A stretch of DNA of 64,000 nt from Kingdonia uniflora (Eukaryota; Streptophyta; Magnoliopsida; Ranunculales; Circaeasteraceae), in NCBI GenBank assembly GCA_014058105.1, contig JACGCM010001272.1:2852001-2916000 (forward strand), given 5' to 3'. Below are positions 1 through 11,383 of this stretch, in pieces. The notes under the pieces were generated by a model, which made no database searches, was not told the origin of the DNA, and worked only from the letters and a program-made list of their open reading frames with translations. A program made the translations under genes and the position numbers. Position 1 is the first letter of the stretch. Each line of letters starts with the position of its first letter.

Positions 1-122
1 ATGATCAACACAGATTTCAAATTGTTTATTTTTTCTAGCACTTTTGCAAAAATATCATGTTTCATTTCTGATCGTTGACAAATGTTGTGTGATTTATGTT
101 GATATGCTTCTTGATGTTTCAG

Positions 123-259
123 AATATTGTGAGAAATATGCAAAGCCTGAACACATTGGTGCTGCTGCCGATGAAAAATCTAGCGATGAAGAGCTGAGTG
201 AAGATGACAACGATTATGCCTCCAGTGACGAGGCTGTGGCTGGTCATCCAGACCCCTAG
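123..259 (+). CDS. 3'-terminal coding exon of an unidentified gene
   Basis: The window opens inside an intron that ends in a pyrimidine-rich tract and an AG acceptor at 121-122. The exon that follows codes for about 45 residues and stops at 257-259. It begins with a short segment containing EYCEKYAKPEHIGAAA and then becomes very acidic and serine-rich (EKSSDEELSEDDNDYASSDE), with predicted disorder typical of nuclear or nucleolar protein tails. An open frame runs upstream to an ATG at 44, but that part reads like intron sequence (T-rich). I chose the acceptor because of its canonical form. I do not recognise the family, and the rest of the gene lies outside the window to the left. Confidence 0.5.
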
Positions 260-483
260 ATGCCTTCGTTTAACTCTCTATCTGTACATGAAATTGTAGC
301 TCCGACTTAAATCAAACTTACCTCTCTGCATTGGGAAAAGCTTTCAGCCCCTTTATCTATTACTTTGGGTAACTTTGTAAATAATGACTTCCTTTTATCT
401 TATCAGAACTTTTTCTGTGCTGTTTTGAGTACAATAGGAAATGGGTCTCTCATGTTAAAGCAATATGGGCATCTACATACCTG
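260..483 (+). other. probable 3' UTR of the left-edge gene
   Basis: This non-coding stretch follows the stop codon of the left-edge exon. No second gene is visible. It most likely contains the 3' UTR and polyadenylation region, but I see no decisive signal. Confidence 0.3.
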
Positions 484-926
484 CACTAAGAGTATCAACA
501 ACAGGCTAGCTAAGTTAGCGAGCCACGTAGGCTTTAAAATCAAAAAAATATGACATGTGGCGAAGGGTAGAAAAATTATCTTCTGAGAGTGGGGATGCAT
601 GTTAGAGGTTTTTTTTTTATTTAAAAAAATAAAAACTCGTGCCAATTGAATTGTGCGCACGACTCTTTATTTTATTTTTTATTATTAAATTAAGTTTTTG
701 GATTAATTTGTGCGGCACACGAAAACAATAAAATAATCAAATAAATATTAAACAAACAGTTAAAGATTGGGCGAATTGACAATTCTAACCACAACAGCAC
801 CACCGTAGATAACCACTGATTTTATGAATTGAAGCGTTATTTGAGCGACGATGATCCTGCAAAAGGAGTAGTTTGCTTTATTTGAATTGCTATCTTAGCG
901 ATAGCGAGCCTGCTGATGCTCTAAAG
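484..926. mobile_element. MITE-like inverted-repeat element
   Basis: The two ends are imperfect inverted repeats of about 35 bases. The left end (from about 485) reads CTAAGAGTATCAACAACAGG followed by CTAGCTAAGTTAGC. The right end, read on the minus strand from about 925, gives CTTTAGAGCATCAGCAGGCT and then CGCTATCGCTAAGATAGC. The interior is AT-rich and has no coding capacity, as expected for a miniature inverted-repeat transposable element of about 440 bp. The superfamily is not certain, and I could not confirm a target-site duplication. Confidence 0.5.
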
Positions 927-1780
927 GGCATATAATGTTCATGTGTAAGTATTAAATCATGTTTATCGCATCAAGCCAAGCTTTGGATGTCTACATACAC
1001 TTTGTATCATGAAGGGTGTCTTGACCTTCTGTATTCATATAGGCAACAAGATGACGTGGCACGTCCTTCTTGGGTCGTCTCCCACATGTTGTAAGCACTC
1101 TAATTTTGCTTATATTTTATACTGTGCTGGAGATAGTTTTAAGAGTTTGGTAGTTGTATACGAGTGTTATTGTAGGAGTGATCGAAGAGGGTGGTGTAAT
1201 TTCTTAGTTAGTTGTTAATAAAAGTATTTTGAGTTATCTCAGTAGAAACCCTAATTTCTTAGATCTATAAATAAAACAAGTGATTGTTCTTACGAATTAA
1301 GGTTCCATGTTCGTAGATTCACGTTACAACAACATTTAACGTGGTTTACTGCAAGGAATTAGCTTGTATGCAAGTTGAATTGGGGTGTAACTTGTAAGGC
1401 AAATATCCTATCTTCCAATGCTCTTGTTGCAGGGTCGATTCTTCATTCTTGAGTTGTAAGTAGTAACCTTGTAGGATCTTATAATCGTATTTCCACACTA
1501 TACATTGTGTTACAGTTCATACATAAATAAATGAAAATAAAAACTGCGTGAGGTTATCAAACAATTGACAGTAAAGATTAAGACTTGTATAAATGAAACT
1601 TGTACAATTTGTCAGAATCGAAAACGAAATTATGGAAAATCTCAAAAGAGTTATAAACCTAAAGATTACTTCCTCTCAATGCCTATGCAAACAACTTTAT
1701 TGTGAAGCTTCTTTGATTCTAATCTAAAAGTCATTTGTTACAAGAAAGAATCGGGAGAAACAAAAAAAAGTACATGCAAA
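927..1780. other. intergenic, probably includes TNP 3' UTR
   Basis: No convincing gene, RNA or repeat is seen here. The right part (about 1560-1780) probably includes the 3' UTR of the minus-strand TIR-NB gene that ends at 1781. Short open frames such as 1009-1218 have no recognisable content. Confidence 0.4.
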
Positions 1781-4690
1781 TCAGCTACCTCCATTGTTTG
1801 CGATAAGTCTCGTAATCTTGGTTAGCATTTCACGAGCAGATATTGTATCAGGGTGATCTTCTCCGCAAATTGAAGTTCTAATGAAAACAGTTTTTCTAAC
1901 AAGGTTGTCCGCAATGTCGTATTGTCCTCCTCTTAGCATCAACTTAGCTCTTGTTTCTATTACATTTGCTCTCAAAGTAGCAAGCTCTTGCCACAGAAAG
2001 GGATTTAACTGTGCCCCGGACTGAGCTGATCTCCAACAAAATGGTTTGTCCAACCATTTCTCAACTCGAGAAACAAGAGTTTCTTCTGCGGCTTCTAAGG
2101 CATCAGTGCATAGCCGAAGCAGCTCGATAGAAGAATTACACCGTGAGAAAGTGATAAATGTGTGGATCGCAAGAGGAAGAATCAGCCGTTTCACAAAGAC
2201 TAACAACTCTGGAACCTTCAACTCGACCAATGCAGGATTCGTCCCAAATCTGAAGATTAAAAAACAGGCTGCCCATAGATGATCAAAGTGTTGTGAAACA
2301 GTTCCTTTGCTGTTGAGTGCCTGAATCATAGCTTGAGAACCCCATACAACCGCTCTTTTACGGGCGTAAATCTTGATAATCTCATGAAAATGGATGTAAT
2401 CCTCCTTGAAACTACTCCTCGCAATACCAAACCTCACCAACATAGACGATGCTTCAGCTTCTGATCTCTTAGCTTGTGATGTAAAACCACAAGTTAAAGC
2501 GTGAAAACATGTTTTCCATAATTGGGTACCTTGATGTGTTTCCGGGATTTTGTTTGCAGCTAGAGCCAATAAAGGTACTGGAATTGCAGTAGGAGCAAAC
2601 CACCCACCGACTTGAACCATTCTAGTCGCCAAGCTCCGAGGTCCATCTGCATGATCAAATATTGAGAAACAAACTTCTAAAAGTTGAGTAAGAAACGCGT
2701 GTTCTCTCAGTGCAGGACTTTCCTTGCTACTCCATACAAAATCCCTTACAGGCATTCTGTTAAGGGTATCAAGGAGTTTTGTTGGGTTTATTGGAAGTTC
2801 GGAGAGAATCGCTCCCACAATCCCAAGGCCTAATGTTAACCTCCCAAGCTTCTCTTCGATGATCCTAAGAGCGTCAATTTCTGTAATCGGGAACTCTTTG
2901 ATTCCTTTCATTAGTAACATTGATTCCGCACCAGATAAATGTGAGAGTTGTAATGGCTCCAAGTTCATGACACGCGGAAGGCATGTAGAAATTATGAAAT
3001 GGGTTTCTCCACCAAACCGTGGAAGAATATCCATTATAGTTTTCTTATCCCACCAATCCTTCTCACTCTCCACGTTATCAATGATAACCAGGAAAGGAAT
3101 GTCTCGCATGAGCTCTTTCCGAACTCTGGAAATTGCTGCTTCTTCCTGTTCTTCAAAACTCTTTGTTTTTCCTTTCTCCGTGCACGGGTTCTCAATCCCC
3201 ACGTCAACTTCTAAAAATGGCCAAAGGTTCATATAATTTTGGCGGATAAATCTTGTTTCACCTCCAACCCATAAAACCATCTTGTATCTCTGCGAAAACT
3301 TGTACGCGAATTCTAGAAGTAGCTCTGTTTTTCCGATACCCGAGTTCCCGGACACACAAGCAACACCCTTTCCGTACAAAACTTGTGTTGATCTTTTTCT
3401 CCTCTTGTAACGTGCACCACTCTTCGTCCGTGAAGGTTGGCCTACTCTCTGCATTTCAATTTCCTTCTCAGATTCTGTCCAAATAACTGGTTCTTTTCCT
3501 TTGTTGCTACTACTATCTGTCTGTCGATCTTTCTTTCTTTCTTTTATAACCAAGTTCTTTCTTCTATGTCTAGTTTTAATTTCAAAGTATTCCCTTTCTG
3601 CGTCACCACTAACATTACCAAATAGAATTAGTTCTAGTTCTGAGAGTTCTTTTTTCCTCCCGACGAAGTTCTCGTCCCGAGGAAAAGGAAACTCTTCTTT
3701 CTCCACCCTTCCCCTCCACATATTCAATCTCTCTACCACGCTTCGCCGCCCTAACTTTGTTGCCAAGAGAACCACAGACTGTAATATACAATCCCTCCAG
3801 TTACCATCATAAGCTTCCAGTTTCATCTCATCTACACGTGATAGGCCGTTAACGGCATCCTTCCATTCTTTCTCTAGTCCTCCATAGGACATCCACAGCT
3901 CACCCCCATTTTTCTCCCAAAGCTCACCTCTTCTCTCAATTATATCTCTAGAAAGACAATCCCCTGGACTCAAATCAAAGAAAATTGGAATCAAGTTTTT
4001 CTTACCCAAGAAATTGATTAGCTCCTCAATTGCGTATGGATTCCCGAATGATTTCTTTGTAAGAATCACAACCCCAAAAGTTGAAGCCTTCATTGCTTTG
4101 GCAACAACATCATGGCTTCGAGAGTTTCTACAACGAGCTCTATCTGTTGCAAAGCAACTAATCCCCTGAACTTCCAACTCTGCACGTAACCAATTAGCAA
4201 ATCTAAGCAACAAAGGCTTGGAACCATGAAAACCAATGTAGACATCACAACTCCTCGGCCTATGAGATGAAAATGTAGCTGAACTTCGAGGAAACGAGAA
4301 CTTTCCATGGCCTCTCCCCAACTTAATATGTTTTTCCCTATGCCCCGACTGACCAATTGAGGAAGAAATGCCATCACGAAATGAGGATTTCTGGAAACTA
4401 CTTGAAGTGCAAACAACTAGGGGAGGAGAGTCGTTAGCTGAGATAAGTTCAACACTTGACAGTTGTTCTGGCTTTTGAATTGCAGCCCGGGGCTTGATGC
4501 TTGGAAGGGAACTACTAAAGGAGTTGGGAATGTCAGATTTGCTCACTTCGGATCCTTGACAAGTTGGCGATCTTGGGGAGAAGAATGGGGTTTGATTTGC
4601 GGAGAAAAATATAGAAGACGAAGATGAGAGATTTCGTGATATTGTAGTGGACAATGTCCCAAACTTGGAGCTTTCTTGTCGAAGGTCCAT
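1781..4690 (-). CDS. TIR-NB-TPR (TNP/XTNX-type) protein, conserved non-canonical TIR-NB protein
   Basis: This is a single uninterrupted coding exon of 969 codons. The chosen start, MDLRQESSKFGTLSTTISRN, matches the conserved N-terminus of plant XTNX proteins (Arabidopsis At4g23440/At5g56220 family, from memory); the open frame extends six codons upstream without an ATG. Order: a Ser-rich N-terminal extension; a TIR domain at about residues 148-284 (CDVYIGFHGSKP, then NPYAIEELINFL, whose Glu at about 222/223 fits the NADase catalytic position); a basic linker; an NB domain with Walker A GNSGIGKT (448-455), Walker B FLVIIDNV (533-540), a GLPL-like LTLGLGIVGA (about 618-627) and an MHD-like HFHEIIKIYA (about 767-776). 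The C-terminal part is helical and TPR-like (for example RAKLMLRGGQYDIADNLVRK). There are no leucine-rich repeats, as expected for this class. Family knowledge: TNPs are old, low-copy TIR-NB proteins distinct from classical TNL receptors. Nothing appears broken. Confidence 0.9.
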   Translation of the reverse strand: MDLRQESSKFGTLSTTISRNLSSSSSIFFSANQTPFFSPRSPTCQGSEVSKSDIPNSFSSSLPSIKPRAAIQKPEQLSSVELISANDSPPLVVCTSSSFQKSSFRDGISSSIGQSGHREKHIKLGRGHGKFSFPRSSATFSSHRPRSCDVYIGFHGSKPLLLRFANWLRAELEVQGISCFATDRARCRNSRSHDVVAKAMKASTFGVVILTKKSFGNPYAIEELINFLGKKNLIPIFFDLSPGDCLSRDIIERRGELWEKNGGELWMSYGGLEKEWKDAVNGLSRVDEMKLEAYDGNWRDCILQSVVLLATKLGRRSVVERLNMWRGRVEKEEFPFPRDENFVGRKKELSELELILFGNVSGDAEREYFEIKTRHRRKNLVIKERKKDRQTDSSSNKGKEPVIWTESEKEIEMQRVGQPSRTKSGARYKRRKRSTQVLYGKGVACVSGNSGIGKTELLLEFAYKFSQRYKMVLWVGGETRFIRQNYMNLWPFLEVDVGIENPCTEKGKTKSFEEQEEAAISRVRKELMRDIPFLVIIDNVESEKDWWDKKTIMDILPRFGGETHFIISTCLPRVMNLEPLQLSHLSGAESMLLMKGIKEFPITEIDALRIIEEKLGRLTLGLGIVGAILSELPINPTKLLDTLNRMPVRDFVWSSKESPALREHAFLTQLLEVCFSIFDHADGPRSLATRMVQVGGWFAPTAIPVPLLALAANKIPETHQGTQLWKTCFHALTCGFTSQAKRSEAEASSMLVRFGIARSSFKEDYIHFHEIIKIYARKRAVVWGSQAMIQALNSKGTVSQHFDHLWAACFLIFRFGTNPALVELKVPELLVFVKRLILPLAIHTFITFSRCNSSIELLRLCTDALEAAEETLVSRVEKWLDKPFCWRSAQSGAQLNPFLWQELATLRANVIETRAKLMLRGGQYDIADNLVRKTVFIRTSICGEDHPDTISAREMLTKITRLIANNGGS

Positions 4691-4739
4691 ATATCCATCT
4701 TCATACACTCTCCCACACTCAGAAAAGGTAGACTTCCAT
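4543..4739 (-). promoter_or_regulatory. upstream ORFs of the TNP mRNA, one overlapping the start codon
   Basis: The leader exon holds a 6-codon uORF (ATG at 4739, stop ending at 4719). It also holds an out-of-frame ATG pair at 4704 and 4698 that opens a 53-codon uORF ending at 4543, past the main ATG at 4690. Ribosomes starting at 4704 or 4698 would bypass the main start. This is seen directly; a regulatory effect is inference. Confidence 0.6.
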
Positions 4740-5800
4740 GCCTTCTACATATCAGGATTCAGGAAGCCCTCTGCAGTGAAGAAAATAGTCTTATTTCAGT
4801 CAAAATTATCTTCTTTTTAAATTGTAGAAGTGCTACAACTTCTCACTATACTTGATTGCAACTTATCTACACTACAATACTAAATAAACTATCATAACAT
4901 TTTTTTTTAAGAACTCACTTGCTTGTATTACAGGGAAAAATCTCTGAGATTTCAAGAAACTAATTTTATCTTTCAATTCTAGATTGGAGAAACATATTTG
5001 AGGTGAAAAGTGGAAACAAGACTTTTGGCAAAGAAACTCAATACTCCCACATCCAATACATATACCTAGAACCCAATTAACACGAAATCTAACATTTCTG
5101 TGATCTCTGCAACCTTAATTTAAAATACAAAACATTTTCACAAAGTGATCCAAATACTAACGCAAATAAATATTATACTAAAAAACATGAAATTTTATCA
5201 AAAACCTTAGGCCTCTCTACACAGTTTAGATCTGAAGAAACACCTTCTATGTTATAATAATACATTTTGAATCCCATATACCAACATTTCTAAATAAGAA
5301 CTAAATGAAGACTTACTTGAATCAAATCAGTAAAAGGTTCTCCAAGATTTCAAACTATCAGCCTCAAATCCACAATCCCATTTCTCAGAAAGCTCTGAAG
5401 AGCTAAAAGATTCAACTTTGATGCCACCTCACTGACCCCAGATCACCAAAACCTCTCTATATATCAAATAAGGGGAAATAAAAGCATATAATTAAGATAT
5501 TTTCTTTAAATTGAGATTTCACAAAGATTTAGCTACTCAAATAAGGATTGGGAAGAATCCCACGTTTCCAAAGTTGTAGAAACACAAGATTTGCTAGAAT
5601 ATAAACCTTAATAACTAACAACAACTTACCTTTTAAGAAGAAATCTTTTGTTCCCAGTTTTTTCAACTTTTAAAAATTGTTTTGAGTCTTTTCTTTGCTC
5701 ACTATTTCACTGTCAGTTGTACCATCACAACAAAACACAAATCTCTCTCTCTTTCTCTCAAAAAAAGAAGAAAGAAACTCTTTTCTTTTTTTATAGTTGT
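4691..5800 (-). promoter_or_regulatory. TNP 5' leader with intron, and core promoter
   Basis: On the minus strand a leader intron fits between donor AAAAG/GTAAGTTG (exon ends near 5630) and acceptor TTCACTGCAG/AGGG (exon resumes at 4770). A TATA-like TATAAAAAAA lies at 5786-5795, so transcription may begin near 5755-5765, in a GA-rich tract. The leader intron is about 860 bp. A long leader intron before a single coding exon is my reading of the splice signals; transcript data would settle it. Confidence 0.55.
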
Positions 5801-7321
5801 TATTGTTGTTGTAATTAAACAGTGAGAGTGGGAATATGGTTTGGGATCAGACGGCTACAAGACATAATACTTGTGCTACTGTAAGGTGTAATGAAGTCGT
5901 CTGATTAGGGTTGGGGTGGGACCCATCAAATTTAACAGGATCCACAGTTTGGAGACACTTTTATCATTGGATCTTTCAGTTGTGTTTTTCACACTATTGG
6001 TGAGATCAATTGTAATATAAGTTTTGTTTGATAGAAATTTTCATTCTAAAGGTCAAATTATCATTGGATCTGGGTTCATAATTTATCACCATTTACCAGA
6101 CTGAAAATGTTACCAGCCCTCGCTGGGTAAGTTAGGATAAATCTGCGACTGGCTCTTGTTGGTGGTGAATCGAGCTCAAAACATATGCTTCTTGAGGCAT
6201 GCATGATATATTATATGTATGTTCCCCTAATTGTAACCATTTCTTTTAGTGGGGAGCCGAAATATTTCCCAAAGTTGAATTATAGGACCCCCAACCCCCA
6301 AGGGACTTATTGTATTGTCTGACTTCTCTCTATCTACTATAACTAACTTCTAACAAGGGAACAGTGACTCCTCATTGTCCTTCAAATCAGCCAAAAGTTC
6401 TCGCTCTTTCTACCCATGCTGATTGACTAGTGACTACTTGACTACTTGACTACTACGAACTAGTCACTTTTTCATTTCTCACTATACTATTTAGCTAGTA
6501 TCAAATCACGTGGGGCACACACGATACGCACGTGATCGTTAGTACTGCATGGCTCATATGTGTGTGCGCCAAAACAATGATCACAGTGTCACAAACACAG
6601 TAAAGGGTAGTCCCAGTGTCTGAGTCACACAATAGGAACTAAAAACATGGATTTCACACTGTTTTTGGAGGCATTGCCCTCATATTAAGTGCCAAAGGTA
6701 AGCCAAGATTTCTCCTTGCTAGGCGTGGTTGGAGAATCGATATCTGGTCCAAGGGATGGATACACTAAAGCAAAACATTTTGTTTGTGTTAAGGAACTTT
6801 CCTAACATGACACCAAATACAAGTAGAGGTTATTAACTCGAGGAGTTATAAATATAGATATCAATAGAAACGAAGACTGTTGGCAATGCGCGTGCACGCA
6901 CCTCTGGATCTCCCTGGAAAGTCTTCCACCCATAGGAAGGAAAGAAGGAACACTAGTCTTCAACTCATAATGAAAACCAAGAGCTTGGACATATATTTTT
7001 CTCATTTAAGAAACATAGAGAGTGTAATCCAACAATTATTAGATCTAATGTGGATTCTCTAACATTGTAGTTGTAACCAAACAAAAAAACTGCATGTGTT
7101 GCCCTATAATAATTTCTTTAGCGTTTTTAAAACAATTGTGTTTGCTTAGAGTTCCTTGTATGGGGTTTAAGTTCAACTGTGGGGGTCATAAAATACTTGG
7201 GAGATACTTGCACATGTGTTTCCCTATATAATATATAGTAAAGGGCATGTTAGATTGATATATATATATATATATGAGCTTAAACAATGGTATTTATCAC
7301 GTTAGGGTAATACTAAAATTT
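5801..7321. other. intergenic region, TNP upstream side
   Basis: No gene is recognised. A short (TA)n run lies at about 7258-7274. Some distal regulatory sequence of the TNP gene may be included, but no specific site stands out. Confidence 0.4.
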
Positions 7322-7326
7322 GATCC

Positions 7327-7555
7327 GTTATACTCCACATGGCTTAGTGTGTCCCCCACGATGGAGTGGGTTGGGTTACCACCGACTACTAACCCCTCTA
7401 GCCTCTAGGGTTCAGTTAGGGAGAGAGAGAGGCCTAAGAGTCTAAGATTGGAGACTCCTAATGAACAACTATTTGTCATTTTGGAGCCTTAATAGAATCT
7501 ATCTACTTCTCTCTATATGTTCTCTCATATTGGTTAAGTATTATAGACGATTACA
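7327..7555 (+). repeat. 5' LTR of copia A
   Basis: It shares long stretches with 19967-20187, including the block around GTCCCCCACG, GGAGTGGGTTGGG and ACCACCGACTACTAACCCC, and both end with TATTATAGACGATT and CA. Spacing differences and point changes show age. A degenerate tRNA-Met primer-binding site (TGGTATTGGAGC) follows at 7597-7608, about 40 bases after the inferred end, so the exact LTR end is uncertain. Confidence 0.8.
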
Positions 7556-7610
7556 CGTTATCAAGCACGTTTGTACTTCCTTCGAGCACAAATTATTGGT
7601 ATTGGAGCTT

Positions 7611-10600
7611 ATCTTGGGTAGTAATTTCTTGTTCTTTATAGCTTATGGATCAAGGTAACCCTAGAAACTCCACTTTTAAGGTTAAATTTTTAGATCTCAT
7701 AATATGCATATTTAGATTAATTCTTATGAATATCCATGCTTAGATCTAATATTTGGTATGCTTTTTAGTAGAGTTGTTTTTTGATCTCTACATATTTTTA
7801 CATACTAATGCCTTGAATTTTATGCATAGACTAGGCTTGGTAATCTTGATGCATGATTTAGACTATATGATTAGATTAATTATTACATGTGATTTAGGTT
7901 TGCATGCTTAGATCTATTTGTTAGTCTAGGGTTTTACTATTTTTTGCCCTATATTATGATTGAATATGCAAGTTTTTATATGTTTCATATGGTTTTTAGC
8001 ACTATATTCATCATAAATCATATGGCTTGATCCAAAATTGTCCTATAAATCACGTTTTTACGTGTTTCGAGAAACCCTAATATTTTAATTAATTATTAGG
8101 CTATTTTCGAATTTATTTTATTAATATTTTTAGAATAAAGGATAATTTCTAGTGAGAATAAATCTCCTATTTTTAGGAAGTTTAGATTTGATAAGTACAA
8201 AATAGAATCCTCCCATTTTTATCTCTTTTATCCTCTATCACCTATTTTGAGAAGACCCAATAATTTTGAAAACTTCTTGATAGGGTCTCATAAGTGAGTT
8301 GACCCGCAGATGTCTAGACCTAGTTAGGTTAGATGCGTATGTAGGCTTGTATGCGTATGCGTTTGTTGTAGAGTTATGTTTGGATTTTGGTTTATTGCAC
8401 TAGCAACATTGACCCCGCCACACCTTATTTGAGTTATGTTCCTAAGTGAGATGTACACTTTATGTAAACTCGACCTTGTGTGAGCTATGCTCCAAGCCAT
8501 GCATCGGTGTGAGTACCACTCCCGGCAGGCCCTACATGGTATATCTCAGCCTTGTTGAGTTAAGCTCCAAGCCGAGCCCAAGCCCAATCGGTTGAGTCAA
8601 GTCCCTACTCCCAGCCTGGCTCGACTGTTGTTGTAGGTCAGGCCTATAGAACTCACACTCCAAGCCCAACCCGCATGTCAAGCACGTGTGTACAGTGCTG
8701 GAACCACGTAAGCACGACCCGTGTGCTGTGCACGTGTGTGCGGCGTGTTGCTCACGTGTGACGTCGCCGCGTGTTGTGCACGTGTGTGTAATGCGTGTGT
8801 GTGATCCTTGTGACTACTACCCGCGTACCAAGCACGTGTGCGTATGGCAAGGCTAACCTCAGTGTCCCGTGTGCACAGCACGTGTGTGTGACATGTGGAC
8901 CCCGTGTGTGCAAACCCAAGTACAACCTAAGTAAGGTACACATGTTGTGCACGTGTAAGCAGCGTGTGTGGCCCGTGTGAGTCTGCCGTGACTGGCACAT
9001 GTATGCAATGTGTGTGGACCACGTGCTTATGTGTGGGTGTGTGTTGGTGTGTCTTTACTTAACACTTGTGTATAGGTAGACTTGGTCAAGCTCAAGCCCA
9101 CCGAGTCCTACAGACTTTAGGTAGGCCTAAGCCGACCTTGTCCCCACCCCTACCCGGTCTAGTCAACTGTTGGAAACCCGATCCAAAGTTGACTTTGGTC
9201 AATCCGATCCAGGTCCAGTACGTCTTGACGAGACTCGGTCCTTACCTGATCCAAACCAGATCTTAGCGTCCAACCCTGAACCAGGTTAGACCTCTAGTCC
9301 AAACCAGATCTAGTCCGACCTGACCCGATATGACCTTAAGCTTGTTTTTGGGCGGGTAGTCTTAGTCTTGATCTAACTCAAAGGTCGACCTGAGCACATC
9401 TGGCCTAGGGCCAGATAACTCGAAAGGTTTAACTCGAGCTTCTGCAAACGAGGCCTAAGGACCGAACACGCGATCTCTAGAGTTCCAGCCCAAGTTTTAA
9501 CAAACTCGAAGGGCCACATCTGAGCGCAACTGAGCGACGTCTGCTTGACTTTTTGTTGCAAGTCACACACTGAGTTATGACTCAAACGTCATGAATCTTA
9601 ACCTGAGCCGAGTATCTCGATCAGGAATGAGCCATATCTTAAACTTGGCTTAGATTGAGTTAACCCGACTACAGGCAGGTAGCCTAAATCAACTGTAACT
9701 ATTTCCACATACCTTAGCTTTTTAGATTTCTTGGTTCTACCTATTTCACACTCTAGGTCTCTAGTTGAGTTCGTTCTCCCTCCTGATTCAACATTTTAGG
9801 CAACACCGACCTAGGCTTTCTCTAAGCCTGCCCTAAGGTCATGTGTTTACACAGTCTAAGGACTGATAGCATGTGTGTGGTTGGGTGTTTGACGCATGTG
9901 ATTTCATCTCTAAGAAACAGATTTGTTTGAACATTTCTGAACCTATACCCCCGATAGATAGACACCAACTTACCTGGCTAGAATTGGTTATTCCCCGTAT
10001 CTTTGCTTGTTTTCCACCCGACGATCTGAGTTACTAATTGAGGACTCGTTACCCTCTTGGATCCAATCAATGGGCTTATCTACATTCAAGATAATAGTAG
10101 GACACGGATATGACCCCGTCTCAAACTGTTAACCAATTTTTGCTAGTGTCCGGCTTTCTCAACGCGCGCATCCCATCTCCTTCTTTGAGGATATGCATCA
10201 AAGCACTCTTGGGCCGTATCGTAGTTGCTTCTTTTAGCACCGATTTCTGCCGAAGCCACATTTTTTTCATTTTTGGTCGTTTAAACCTAGAGTTGTGTCC
10301 ATATTGCCTCTAGCTTATAAATAAAATCGCATATGCTTGTTTGAACACCAGTATGTGTTTTGGAAACTTAGCATATTAGAATTGAATTGGGTTCATTCCT
10401 CTATACCTAACATATTTAACACAAATAGCCTACACGACTTTGGAGTCTCCCCCTAAATGATATTCCTAGTCACCTAACCTTAGTATAGATTTATATCGTA
10501 TGAGTAATACATATGTTAGATACGGTCTCCAAATAGGGTTGGAAAATTAAAACATGGACAGGATTTGGCCTCGGCATTCACTACATGAATATGTTCATAT

Positions 10601-10848
10601 GGTGTGAACATTATTATCCTTTGAAACAAATTTGGTTATTTTCCATTATTATCTTTCCCCTGCTTGTATATATCCTCAGTTTTGTCAAAAATAGGGGGAC
10701 GGATAATGTGTTTTTTATTTTTATTTTTTAACATCACCCTACCCGCTACTGGATAATACATATCATACATATTGATATATTGTTAACTCATCGCTTGATT
10801 GGAAACATTTTATGTAAGAGATCTTACCTACTTTTGCATATCCTGCAA
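7611..10848 (+). other. long untranslated leader of copia A
   Basis: About 3.2 kb separates the primer site from gag. The first part is AT-rich. From about 8.3 kb it becomes C/G-richer, with repeated CACGTGTG and later repeated CCGACCTGA- and CCAGATC-like words. No long coding frame with recognisable content is present. The leader is unusually long for a copia element. Confidence 0.5.
8676..9031 (+). repeat. degenerate CACGTG(TG)n repeat cluster
   Basis: At least eight CACGTG palindromes occur in roughly 350 bases, most extended to CACGTGTG and spaced irregularly between GCGTGTTG-like words. The tract looks like a degenerate simple or tandem repeat within the copia A leader. CACGTG is also the plant G-box core. 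Confidence 0.65.
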
Positions 10849-11383
10849 ATGGAAAAATTGTCAAATGTCAAGTTCGTTCCACTTAATCTCTCTGGAGATA
10901 ATTATATTTTTTGGAAGATAGATGCGGAGATCTATCTAGTTGCTGATAGTTTGGAATCAACCATCGCGCAACTTGTTAATGCAGTATCCGATAAGGATAT
11001 GCAACCAGGAACTACAGCTGCCGCACCTGTGCCATCTTTGGGACAACTCAAGGACGCTCGTTCTCATACGACATCACCTTAAGGAAGACTTGAAAAATGA
11101 ATACATGTCTGAGAAGGATCCACTTTCTTTGTGGAACGAGCTCGACAAATGATTCAGACATCAGAAGATTGACCTTCTTCCTAGCGCAAAGTTTCAAGGG
11201 TTGAACTTGCGGATACAGGATTATCGGAGTGTGAGTAATTATAACTCAGCAGTCCATCGCATCACCTTCACCCTGATTTTATGCGGAGAAAAGGTTACTA
11301 AAATTGATATGCTTGAGAAGACATTGACTACGTTTTACGCTTCCAACTTGGTGTTAGCTCAGGAATATCGAAACTCTAACTTT

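Noticed and set aside
365..553. short plus-strand ORF and its antisense at 403-660
   Set aside because: It lies mostly in a MITE end and has no family match.
1009..1218. 69-codon plus-strand ORF
   Set aside because: No motif, no splice context and no neighbour support.
2724..3236. plus-strand ORFs across the TNP gene (2046-3812)
   Set aside because: They are antisense shadows of the long TNP frame and have no recognisable content.
8678..9000. minus-strand His/Thr-rich ORFs
   Set aside because: They arise from the CACGTGTG-type repeat and are not proteins.
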